From DASXYU01 sp036502295 (GTDB taxonomy: Bacteria > Actinomycetota > Actinomycetes > Mycobacteriales > Jatrophihabitantaceae), in contig DASXYU010000026.1 in assembly GCA_036502295.1 (NCBI GenBank), positions 1-31,044 of the forward strand: a stretch of 31,044 nucleotides of DNA, given 5' to 3'. Below, in pieces: positions 15,794 to 23,519 of the stretch (the first letter of the stretch is position 1; every line of letters begins with the position of its first letter). The position numbers and the translations under genes are program-made. The notes under the pieces were generated by a model that ran no database searches, had not been told where the DNA came from, and saw nothing but the letters and a program-made list of their open reading frames with translations.

Positions 15794-18700
15794 TCAGAGC
15801 AGCCCGTCGCTGAGCGCACTCGGAGTGCCGAAGCGGTGCGCGGTGATCGACACCGCCTGCTCGTGCAGGAACGGCAGCAGCTCGATCCGTCCCGCCTCCG
15901 TCACCGGGTGGTCATAGATCGCCAGATCGGGACGTCCTCCCGCAGCCTCGTACACCTCGGTCCCAGCTGCCCCGACCAGGCGGATGCGACCGGCGGTACG
16001 TGTCGTCAGCGCGGCCAGCCACTCCTCCTTGGACTGCACCACGACCCGCTGTCCGAAACCCTCGAGCGCGTTCAGCATGGGCTCCGGGAGCGCAGTCGCC
16101 GTCGAGATGGTGACTGCGGCACCGGCCCGCGCGCCCGCCGCCGCGACGCGCAGGGCCGACTCGGTGTAGCCCATCGCGGTGAGTCGGATCTCGACCGGCA
16201 CCGGCAGGTACCGCAGCACGTCACGCTCCGCCGTCAGCCCGCTCACGTCCTTCGCGACGCCGAACTCGCTCGCCCACGCTTCGGCATCCGACCGCAGCGC
16301 CCGCTCCAGTGACTCGGTGGTGAGCCCGGCAGCCTTCGCGGCGTCGAGCACCGCGCGACCCAGCACGCCGAATCCCGAGGACGGCCCGGACGCCGTCGCC
16401 TCGCTCGGCTCCCAGTTCGAGAGGCCGATGAGGTAGTTGGGGCCGCCGGCCTTCGTCCCCGCACCGACCGCGGATTTCTTCCAGCCCCCGAAAGGCTGTC
16501 GCCGCACGATCGCGCCGGTAATGCCGCGGTTGATGTAGATGTTGCCCGCCTGCACCTCGCCGAGCCATGTCGCAAGCTCATCGCGGTCCAGGGAGTGCAG
16601 TCCGGCGGTGAGGCCGTACTCGACCTGGTTCTGGATCCCGATCGCCTCCTCGAGCGTCTCGGCGGTGATGATGCCGAGGACGGGACCGAAGTACTCGGTG
16701 AGGTGAAACTCCGAACCTGCTTGCACGCCGGTCTTCACCCCCGGCGACCAGAGCCGACGCGTCGCGTCGAGCGGCTTCGGCTCCACCAGCCACGACTCCC
16801 CCGGCGACAGCGTGGTGAGCGCGCGTTCGAGTTTGCCCGAGACGGGTTCGATCACCGGCCCCATCTGCGCGGTCGGATCATCGGGGTAGCCGACGGTGAG
16901 CGAGCTGACGGCGTCGACCAGCTGCGTCCTGAAGCGTCGCGACTGCGCCACGGAGCCGACGAGGATCGCCAGCGACGCCGCGGAGCACTTCTGCCCCGCG
17001 TGGCCGAACGCCGAGTTCACCACGTCCTTCACCGCAAGGTCGAGATCCGCGCTCGGGGTGACGAGGATGGCATTCTTGCCGCTCGTCTCGGCGAGCAGTG
17101 GTAGGTCCGGACGGAACGAGCGGAACAGCGCTGCCGTCTCGTAGGAGCCGGTGAGGACGAGGCGCCCGACGCGCTGGTCGCTGACGAGTTGCCGGCCGAG
17201 ATCGCCCTCATCCACCTGCGCGAGCCGCAGCACCTCGGTCGGGACGCCGCCGTCCCAGAGTGCCTGCACCATCACCGACCCGCAGCGCGTCGCCTGGGGT
17301 GCCGGCTTGATCACTACTGCTGATCCCGCAGCGAGAGCAGCAAGGGTGGAGCCGGCGGGGATCGCGACCGGGAAATTCCACGGCGGCACCACCAGTGTGA
17401 GCGGCACCGGTACGTGCCGCGCGCCATCGATGCGGTCGAGATCGTCGGCACAGCTCGCGTAGTAGTTCGCGAAGTCGATCGCCTCGCTCACTTCGACGTC
17501 GCCCTGATCGACGGTCTTGCCGCATTCGCTCGCCATCACCTCGACGAGATCGGCGCGGGCCCGCTCCAGCGAGACTGCCGCGGCGCGCAGCACAATGGCT
17601 CGATCGGCTCCGGAGCGTCCTGCCCAGTTGGCCGAGGCGGCGACGGCGCCCCCGATCACCTCCTCCACCTGCTCGGCCGAGGTAAGCGTCGTGGCGGCGA
17701 CAAGGTCATTGCCGAGCGTCGAGGACGGAACCCGCGCCAGGATCTGCCTCGCCCATTCGCGGTTGCCCGGCAGCGATGAATCCGTGTCCGCTGTGTTGTG
17801 AAACGGCGACGGTTGAGTAGGCGCCTCTGGCACCGTGTCGACACCATCGTCGGCTTCGCCACGCTCGCTCTGCGAACTACTCGGCCACCGCGATTGACGG
17901 CGGTTCGGTGTCGGCACGGCGTCGTCCACGTCTGCCAGCGAGGCGAGGAAACGCTGCTTCTCCCGTTCGAAGAGCCGCTCGTTCGAGGCGAGATCGAAGA
18001 CGGCCGACATGAAGTTGTCCTCGCTCGCCCCCTCCTCCAACCGGCGGATCAAATAAGCGATGGCGACGTCGAATTCCTGCGGATGTACCACCGGCGTGTA
18101 GAGCAGCAGACTGCCGACGGTGCGGCGCACCGCTTCGGCCTGCCCGGTGGCCATGCCGAGCAACATCTCGAACTCGACACCTGACGGCGTCGAGGGGTCC
18201 TCAACCACCACGAGGCGGCGCTTCGCCAGCGCCCAGGCGTAGGCGACGTCGAAGAGGTTGTGGCCGGCGACGCCGAGCCGCACGTTCGCGATGTGCTCGG
18301 GACGCAGCGCGTAGTTCAACACCCGCTTGTAGTTGGTGTCCGACTGCTGCTTCGTCGCCCAGGTGGCGAGCGGCCAGCCGTGCAGCTCGGCCTCGACCTT
18401 CTCCATCGGGAGGTTGGCGCCCTTCACCAGACGCACCTTCACCGCAGCGCCTCCGCGGGCGCGCCGCGCCGCCGCCCACTCCTGCAGCCGGATCATCGCG
18501 CCGAGCGCATCGGGCAGATAGGCCTGCAGCACGATGCCGGCTTCGAGGTTCAGCAGCTCGGGACGGTCCAGCAGCCGGGTGAAGACCGCGATCGTGAGGT
18601 CGAGGTCTTCGTACTCCTCCATGTCGAGGTTGATGAACTTCTGCGGCGCCGAGGTGGCGGCCAGCGTGTAGAGCGGCAGCAGGCTCTGCTCCACGTGAGC

Positions 18701-19303
18701 AACCGCCTCGTCGAAGGCCCAGGGCGAGTGTGGCGCGACCGTGGAGGAGACCTTGATCGAGACGTAGTCGATGTCAGGACGGGCCAGCAGCATGTAGGTG
18801 CCGTTGAGTCGTCGTCCCGCCTCGCCCGCGCCGAGGACGGCCTCGCCGAGGAGGTTCACGTTGAGTCGTGTTCCGTCACGGCGAAGCGCGGCGATCGACT
18901 TGCCGAGCCTGGTGTCGGTGGCGTCGACCACCAGATGCCCCACCATCTGTCGCAGCGCGCGCCGCACGATCGGGATGAGCTGCTCCGGCGCGATGCGTCC
19001 CGTGCTGGCCCCGAGCTTCACCGCGGCACGCAACGGCAGCGGCAAAGAGGCGGGGACATCCTTGGCAAGGACGGCGAAGTTGCGGGCGGCGACGTGGGGA
19101 TCTTCAGGGCGGATGACTCCGTCGACGAAACCTACGGTGAACGCCAGACCGCGCGGATCTTTGAGGACGCCCGCAAGGCGTTTACCGGCTGGATCCACCG
19201 GCTCGGCGGCGGCTGCGGCGAGCCATGCACGCACCTGGTCGAGTACTTCGGCGACGATCTGCTCGTCCTTGATCACGCCGTCCGTACCCGTCGTATCCCC
19301 CAT
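15794..19303 (-). CDS. putA: Bifunctional proline dehydrogenase / glutamate-semialdehyde dehydrogenase
   Basis: A 1169-residue protein. The N-terminal FAD-dependent proline dehydrogenase barrel contains DYVSIKVSS, KVRLVKGAN and a YALRPEHIANVRLGVAGHNLFD region. A linker (about 450-510) follows, then the aldehyde dehydrogenase with Glu739 (LAETSGKN) and catalytic Cys773 (GQKCSAAS), and a C-terminal PutA domain ending LLPFLHEQAVSITAHRFG. There is no DNA-binding domain, so it is an enzyme only, oxidising proline to glutamate at the membrane. The linker carries an 87-bp in-frame segment flanked by inverted repeats (17833-17919). ATG 19301-19303 lies 6 nt after a GATAAT -10-like hexamer; a GTG one codon earlier is possible. 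Confidence 0.95.
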   Translation of the reverse strand: MGDTTGTDGVIKDEQIVAEVLDQVRAWLAAAAAEPVDPAGKRLAGVLKDPRGLAFTVGFVDGVIRPEDPHVAARNFAVLAKDVPASLPLPLRAAVKLGASTGRIAPEQLIPIVRRALRQMVGHLVVDATDTRLGKSIAALRRDGTRLNVNLLGEAVLGAGEAGRRLNGTYMLLARPDIDYVSIKVSSTVAPHSPWAFDEAVAHVEQSLLPLYTLAATSAPQKFINLDMEEYEDLDLTIAVFTRLLDRPELLNLEAGIVLQAYLPDALGAMIRLQEWAAARRARGGAAVKVRLVKGANLPMEKVEAELHGWPLATWATKQQSDTNYKRVLNYALRPEHIANVRLGVAGHNLFDVAYAWALAKRRLVVVEDPSTPSGVEFEMLLGMATGQAEAVRRTVGSLLLYTPVVHPQEFDVAIAYLIRRLEEGASEDNFMSAVFDLASNERLFEREKQRFLASLADVDDAVPTPNRRQSRWPSSSQSERGEADDGVDTVPEAPTQPSPFHNTADTDSSLPGNREWARQILARVPSSTLGNDLVAATTLTSAEQVEEVIGGAVAASANWAGRSGADRAIVLRAAAVSLERARADLVEVMASECGKTVDQGDVEVSEAIDFANYYASCADDLDRIDGARHVPVPLTLVVPPWNFPVAIPAGSTLAALAAGSAVVIKPAPQATRCGSVMVQALWDGGVPTEVLRLAQVDEGDLGRQLVSDQRVGRLVLTGSYETAALFRSFRPDLPLLAETSGKNAILVTPSADLDLAVKDVVNSAFGHAGQKCSAASLAILVGSVAQSRRFRTQLVDAVSSLTVGYPDDPTAQMGPVIEPVSGKLERALTTLSPGESWLVEPKPLDATRRLWSPGVKTGVQAGSEFHLTEYFGPVLGIITAETLEEAIGIQNQVEYGLTAGLHSLDRDELATWLGEVQAGNIYINRGITGAIVRRQPFGGWKKSAVGAGTKAGGPNYLIGLSNWEPSEATASGPSSGFGVLGRAVLDAAKAAGLTTESLERALRSDAEAWASEFGVAKDVSGLTAERDVLRYLPVPVEIRLTAMGYTESALRVAAAGARAGAAVTISTATALPEPMLNALEGFGQRVVVQSKEEWLAALTTRTAGRIRLVGAAGTEVYEAAGGRPDLAIYDHPVTEAGRIELLPFLHEQAVSITAHRFGTPSALSDGLL
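17833..17919. repeat. 87-bp in-frame segment bounded by 13-bp imperfect inverted repeats, in putA linker
   Basis: The ends CCGTGTCGACACC (17833-17845) and GGTGTCGGCACGG (17907-17919) are complementary at 12 of 13 positions. The segment is 87 bp, exactly 29 codons, and encodes a Ser/Arg/Glu-rich stretch (SSSQSERGEADDG) without stops. A smaller inverted pair, TTCGC and GCGAA, lies inside. It looks like a miniature palindromic element tolerated in a flexible inter-domain linker; mobility is not shown. Confidence 0.5.
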
Positions 19304-19309
19304 CACCTG

Positions 19310-19315
19310 ATTATC
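19310..19315 (-). promoter_or_regulatory. -10 element for putA (leaderless)
   Basis: Minus-strand GATAAT differs from TATAAT at one base and is followed by 6 nt and the putA ATG at 19303. No clear -35 is seen. Confidence 0.45.
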
Positions 19316-19442
19316 CCGGCGCTTTCCGGTACGAACGGCGTGTCACGGGTGAAATGAATAGAAGCGAGATCGGGATTCCTCAGTTCTTCTGGGGTTCAGC
19401 CGAAAAGAACAGACGAAGTGGTACTGAAAGTTGGGGAAGGCT

Positions 19443-20477
19443 ATGCCAGAACGCGTCATGCGCATCGCGGCCGACGTCTCCGCTCTGACCCGTTCGAAGC
19501 TGGGTGAGGTAGCGGAGGTCGCGACCGCCACCAAGATGCTCGCGATCAACGCCTCCATCGAGGCGTCGCATGCCGGCGCCAACGGGCAGGGCTTCGCCGT
19601 CGTCGCCAAGGAGGTCGGCGCGGTCGCCGATACCGTCCGCAGCCTCTCGAACCAGCTGGACGAGCAACTCGCTCCGCTCGTGGATGAACTCACCACACTC
19701 GGCTCGACCCTCGTGGAGCAGGTGCGCGGCACGCGATTGACCGATCTCGCCCTCAACGCAGTCGAGATCATCGACCGCAACCTCTACGAACGCAGCTGCG
19801 ACGTGCGCTGGTGGGCCACCGACAGCGCGGTGGTGCAGGCCTGCACCAACCCGAACGACACGACCGTGACCAACCACGCCGGCAAGCGCCTCGGCCTCAT
19901 CCTCAGCAGCTACACCGTCTACCTCGACCTCTGGATCGCCGACACTTCGGGGCGGGTGATCGCGCATGGCCGCCAGGGCAAGTTCCCCGACGTCCTCGGC
20001 TCGAACGTCAGCGGCCAGACGTGGTTCCGCAAGGCGATGGGCACGCACAACGGCGGCGAGTACGCCGTGGACGACGTGAGCACGAGCCGTGCACTGCACG
20101 GTGCCACGGTCGCGACCTACGCCACCGCCGTCCGGGAGGATGGCGAGGAGAGCGGGCGGGTGATCGGCGTCCTCGGTATCTTCTTCGACTTCGCCCCGCA
20201 GGCGAAGGACATCGTCACCGGCATCCGGCTCTCCGCCGAGGAGCTCGCGCGCACCCGCGTGATGCTCATCGACGCCAAGCATCGCGTGCTGGCGTCCTCG
20301 GACGGCCGCGGCCTGCTCAACGAGATACTCGACCTCGCTGCCGCCGGCGGAAACAAGGCCGGCTCCTTCACGCGAAGCTCAGGCGAGATGGTCGGCTACG
20401 CGCTCACGCCCGGCTATGAGACCTACAGCGGCCTCGGCTGGTACGGCGTCATCACCCAGCAACCCGTCACTTCCTGA
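19443..20477 (+). CDS. Soluble MCP-signalling / Cache-like sensor protein
   Basis: A 344-residue protein without membrane segments. Residues about 15-75 hold the conserved tip of a methyl-accepting chemotaxis signalling domain (MLAINASIEASHAG..GQGFAVVAKEV). Residues about 100-344 look like a Cache/PAS-like sensor (DRNLYERSCDVRWWATD, LDLWIADTSGRVIAHG, GSNVSGQTWFRKAM, VIGVLGIFFDF). The order is the reverse of classical chemoreceptors, where the sensor precedes the signalling hairpin, and the flanking methylation helices are mostly missing. Which ligand is sensed and whether CheA/CheW are partners cannot be told. ATG 19443 is preceded at 2 nt by GGGGAAGG, so the start may be this ATG or a TTG four codons earlier. 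Confidence 0.8.
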   Translation: MPERVMRIAADVSALTRSKLGEVAEVATATKMLAINASIEASHAGANGQGFAVVAKEVGAVADTVRSLSNQLDEQLAPLVDELTTLGSTLVEQVRGTRLTDLALNAVEIIDRNLYERSCDVRWWATDSAVVQACTNPNDTTVTNHAGKRLGLILSSYTVYLDLWIADTSGRVIAHGRQGKFPDVLGSNVSGQTWFRKAMGTHNGGEYAVDDVSTSRALHGATVATYATAVREDGEESGRVIGVLGIFFDFAPQAKDIVTGIRLSAEELARTRVMLIDAKHRVLASSDGRGLLNEILDLAAAGGNKAGSFTRSSGEMVGYALTPGYETYSGLGWYGVITQQPVTS

Positions 20478-20534
20478 GCCAGCTTTTGGTCTTGAGTCAG
20501 TCAATCGCCTGACTCAAGACCAATCTTGAGGCTC
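20476..20534. terminator. Stem-loop after the MCP gene; repeat family copy 2
   Basis: TTGGTCTTGAGTCAG (20486-20500) pairs perfectly with CTGACTCAAGACCAA (20509-20523) around an 8-nt loop, and GAGCC (20476-20480) can close with GGCTC (20530-20534). The 16-mer CTTTTGGTCTTGAGTC at 20483-20498 is identical to the one at 6352-6367. Here the flanking genes run in the same direction, so it separates the MCP gene from the next promoter. Confidence 0.8.
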
Positions 20535-20540
20535 TAGGCT
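20535..20540 (+). promoter_or_regulatory. -10 element for the gene at 20547 (leaderless)
   Basis: TAGGCT is followed by exactly 6 nt and GTG 20547, so +1 is predicted at the start codon. The terminator-like stem ends directly upstream and would overlap the -35 region. Confidence 0.5.
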
Positions 20541-20546
20541 GGCGGC

Positions 20547-21176
20547 GTGACCAGCTCACTCGACGCCGCCATCGTCCCGATCACCCTCACCGTCAACGGC
20601 CGCACCGGCCTGACGCTCTGGGCTCCGCCGTGGGAGGACGAGGACGGCGAGGAATGGATGGGCTTCCTCGGTGACGGGGCGAAGATCCTGCTCTACCCCA
20701 CGACCGCAGAGCTCGCCGCGTTCATCGTCTCCGGGCAGGAGAACGACCTCTCCGACCACCCCGCGTGGGGGCGCGTCGCGCGCTCGACGCCGGATGATCT
20801 CGAGCCTGCCGAGGACGACGCCTACGACCTCGACGCGGTCTATGACTGGGCGGCGGGCGAGCCCGACCCGGTGAGCGTCTCGGCGCTGGCCAACGTGGTG
20901 GACATGGTCGGCAAGATCGCCGACTGCTGCGACGACGGGGCACTGCGCCGCCTCATCGAGGACACGCCTGAATACGCCGAACTCGTCAGCGAGGACGTCA
21001 GCTACCTGGGCAAGGAGGGCAAGCGAGCCTGGAACCAGCTCGGCGACACCCTCGCCGACTCCTGGGAGCGGGCGATGGCACGCGTCGGGTCCTGGCTGCG
21101 CTGGGAGGGCGAATTCCCTGAGCCCAGCGATGAGGACGAGAACGAGGACTCTGCGGACGAGGAGCCAGCGGACTGA
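20547..21176 (+). CDS. Acidic conserved actinobacterial protein (often annotated 'primosomal protein')
   Basis: A 209-residue, strongly acidic cytosolic protein. The N-terminus has TLWAPPWEDEDGEEWMGFLG and AAFIVSGQENDLSDHPAW, motifs I recall from a conserved actinobacterial family labelled 'primosomal protein' in databases without evidence I know of. The C-terminal region has a WNQLGDTLADSWERAM helix and an Asp/Glu-rich tail. There are no catalytic motifs or membrane segments. Start GTG 20547 is supported by the promoter spacing. It converges on the TetR gene, and both stop codons lie in one palindrome (21171-21186). Confidence 0.75.
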   Translation: MTSSLDAAIVPITLTVNGRTGLTLWAPPWEDEDGEEWMGFLGDGAKILLYPTTAELAAFIVSGQENDLSDHPAWGRVARSTPDDLEPAEDDAYDLDAVYDWAAGEPDPVSVSALANVVDMVGKIADCCDDGALRRLIEDTPEYAELVSEDVSYLGKEGKRAWNQLGDTLADSWERAMARVGSWLRWEGEFPEPSDEDENEDSADEEPAD

Positions 21177-21186
21177 CCGGTCAGTC
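21171..21186. terminator. 16-bp perfect palindrome containing both convergent stop codons
   Basis: GACTGACCGGTCAGTC is its own reverse complement. TGA (21174-21176) ends the plus-strand gene and TCA (21181-21183) is the TGA of the tetR-like gene. As RNA it could form only a short stem, so a terminator role is weak. Confidence 0.35.
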
Positions 21187-21858
21187 GTCTCGCCGGGCGA
21201 TGGCCCGCGAGTAGGCCTGCTTGTGCTCGCGGATCGCCGCCTGCATCTGCTCCGCGGGCAGCGCCGGAGCGCCGAGTGCCGACGCCCCGGGACGTAGTCC
21301 GTCGAGGACCATCGGCAGATAGCGATGCCAGAGGTTCGGCGCGGTAGCGCCGGCCACGTCGCTCACCGTGCAGAGCATCAGGATGATGAAACCGAGATCC
21401 GACGGCTCCGCGTCCTCACGAACCTGACCGTCCCGTTGCGCACGCCGCAGCAGCTCCTCCAGCGGCGGCATCACCCGCTTCTCGAAGTCGTCCTCGGCGT
21501 TGCCGCTGGCGCCGGTGAGAACTTCGCGCAGCCCCTGGTTCGTGCTCTGCACCTCGAGGACGGCCTCGAAGAATTCGAGGAGCCCCGTCCACGGGTCCGC
21601 TGCGGCTCGGGCGTGCTCGGCGAGGCCGACGAAACGCTCAAGCTCCTGGTCGATGATCGCCGCGATGAGCTCGTGCTTGTTGCTGAAGTGCCGGTAGGCG
21701 GTACCTACGCCGAGCCCCGCATGGTGCGCGATCTCGTCCAGGCTGGCCTCGCCGCCACGGGACGCGAAGACTTCGCGCGCCGCCGCAATGAGCAGTTCGC
21801 GGTTGCGGGCAGCGTCCTTACGCAGAGGACGTGGCGTCGCTATCGCATTGGTCGACAT
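21181..21858 (-). CDS. TetR family transcriptional regulator
   Basis: A 225-residue repressor. Residues about 16-65 form the helix-turn-helix domain (LLIAAAREVFASRG, SLDEIAHHAGLGVGTAYRHFSNKHELIAAI), the classic TetR signature. The C-terminal ligand and dimer domain is all helical and unassigned. The gene starts 6 nt after the stop of the upstream MFS transporter gene, so the two form one operon and the regulator most likely represses its own operon in response to a transported drug or metabolite. A candidate operator lies at 23442-23458. Confidence 0.92.
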   Translation of the reverse strand: MSTNAIATPRPLRKDAARNRELLIAAAREVFASRGGEASLDEIAHHAGLGVGTAYRHFSNKHELIAAIIDQELERFVGLAEHARAAADPWTGLLEFFEAVLEVQSTNQGLREVLTGASGNAEDDFEKRVMPPLEELLRRAQRDGQVREDAEPSDLGFIILMLCTVSDVAGATAPNLWHRYLPMVLDGLRPGASALGAPALPAEQMQAAIREHKQAYSRAIARRDD

Positions 21859-21864
21859 CGCTGG

Positions 21865-23376
21865 TCAGAGTAGGCCGACGGCGTGCTCTTGGGCAGCAAC
21901 GTCGATCTTCCCCGGACGAATGATTGCCGCCGTCAGCGCCGCTGCAGCCACGAAGACCGCGGCAGCGAGCCAGAATGCGACCTTGTAGCTGTGCACCGCG
22001 GCAGCTCCGGCGACGGCCTGGCTGTCCGCTCCGGCGATGAGGTGGGCGGCGATGTAACTGGCGGCCACAGAGGCGGCGATCGTGTTGAACAACGCCGTAC
22101 CGATGGCACCGCCGACCTGCTGCATCGTGTTCACGGCCGCCGAGGCGACACCGGAATCCTCCGGCTGCACGCCGAGGGTTGCCATACTCATCGCGGGCGC
22201 GAAGACCAGGCCGAGGCCGAGGCCGACCACCAGTGTCGGCAGCAGAACCTCTGACGGGTAAGAACTGTGCACGCCGATGCGCGTCAGCAGGACGAGGCCG
22301 ATCGCGCCGATGAACATGCCGCCGCCGATGAACATCCGCGGCGTGAGGCGCGACATGAGAACCGTGCTCGCGATACCCGTCACCAGGATGAGAATGATCG
22401 TCATCGGCAGGAAGGCGAGTCCGGTACGTACCGCGCTGTAGCCGAGCGACACCTGCAGGTAGTAGGTGAGGAAGAGGAAGACGGCGAACATGCCGACCGT
22501 GGCGAGCAGCATCGCGAGGAACGCGCCACCCCGGTTGCGGTCCAGCAGGATGCGCAGCGGCAGGAGCGGCTCGCTAGTCCGGTTCTGCCGCAGGACGAAT
22601 CCGACGAGCAGCACCACCGACGCAACGAAGAAGCCGAGGGTGTAGACGTCGCCCCACCCGTCGGTCTCGGCGCGGGAGAAGCCGTAGACCAGCGCGAAGA
22701 GTCCGGCCGTCACCAGCCCGGTGCCGGGTAGATCGAGCTTCGGACGCACGGCCGAACGCGTGTGCTTGAGGATGGCGATCGCCCCGAACGACGCGACGCC
22801 GGCGAAGATCAGGTTGACGTACATCGTCCAGCGCCACGACGCGTACTCGGTGAGCAGTCCGCCGAGGAGCAGTCCGAGCGAGGCGCCACCACCGGCGATG
22901 CCACCGAAGATGCCGAAGGCGCGGCCGCGCTCATTCGGATCGGTGAAGGTCGTGGTGAGCAGAGCAAGCGCGGCAGGCGCGAGCAGGGCCCCGAACGCTC
23001 CCTGCACCGCGCGAGCCGCCGCGAGCATCCCGAAGTTCACCGCGGCGCCGCCGACTGCGGAGGCAGCCGCGAATCCGATCAGCCCGACGATGAAGGTCCA
23101 CTTGCGGCCGAAGTGGTCGGCGATCCGTCCGCCGACAAGGAGCAGACTGCCGAAGGCGAGCGAGTAGGCGGTGATGATCCACTGCCTGTCGCCGTCGGAG
23201 AAGCCGAGCGACCGCTGGGCGGTCGGCAGAGCGATGTTCACGACCGTGCCGTCGAGGACGACCATCACCTGGGCGATCGACAGGACCACGAGGATCCACC
23301 AGCGACGGGCGTACTGCGGGTCGTGAGAGGCGTCGATCCTGGGCGAGGCCTCTAGCACGGGATTGTTGGTAGACAT
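21865..23376 (-). CDS. MFS drug efflux transporter, DHA2 (EmrB/QacA) family
   Basis: A 503-residue inner-membrane protein with about 14 hydrophobic helices. Motif A-like GGRIADHFGRKWTF follows helix 2, and the DHA2 signature VLDGTVVNIALPTAQRSL is in helix 1. A long loop splits the two halves. The family exports drugs and other hydrophobic or cationic compounds using proton exchange. ATG 23374-23376 has an ideal Shine-Dalgarno AAGGAG about 6-7 nt upstream. It is the first gene of the operon with the downstream TetR gene. Confidence 0.93.
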   Translation of the reverse strand: MSTNNPVLEASPRIDASHDPQYARRWWILVVLSIAQVMVVLDGTVVNIALPTAQRSLGFSDGDRQWIITAYSLAFGSLLLVGGRIADHFGRKWTFIVGLIGFAAASAVGGAAVNFGMLAAARAVQGAFGALLAPAALALLTTTFTDPNERGRAFGIFGGIAGGGASLGLLLGGLLTEYASWRWTMYVNLIFAGVASFGAIAILKHTRSAVRPKLDLPGTGLVTAGLFALVYGFSRAETDGWGDVYTLGFFVASVVLLVGFVLRQNRTSEPLLPLRILLDRNRGGAFLAMLLATVGMFAVFLFLTYYLQVSLGYSAVRTGLAFLPMTIILILVTGIASTVLMSRLTPRMFIGGGMFIGAIGLVLLTRIGVHSSYPSEVLLPTLVVGLGLGLVFAPAMSMATLGVQPEDSGVASAAVNTMQQVGGAIGTALFNTIAASVAASYIAAHLIAGADSQAVAGAAAVHSYKVAFWLAAAVFVAAAALTAAIIRPGKIDVAAQEHAVGLL

Positions 23377-23426
23377 CGCTTGCTCCTTGCGTGGGGAACG
23401 GAGGGACCGCCTCCGCTTCAGCTGAA

Positions 23427-23458
23427 ACCATAGCAGCGATCCGGAGCTGTTTACTCCG
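23427..23458 (-). promoter_or_regulatory. Candidate promoter and TetR operator of the efflux operon
   Basis: Minus-strand TATGGT (23427-23432) is a plausible -10 about 50 nt before the MFS ATG. About 10-25 bp upstream, CGGAG (23442-23446) and CTCCG (23454-23458) flank a 7-bp centre, a 17-bp dyad over the expected -35 region. This position suits a repressor. The arms are short, so the assignment is tentative. Confidence 0.35.
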
Positions 23459-23519
23459 TTTCAAGCGCCTTCACTTTCGAGATCTGGGCCACACATGCGT
23501 ACCGTGGCAGGCTGTCGGG

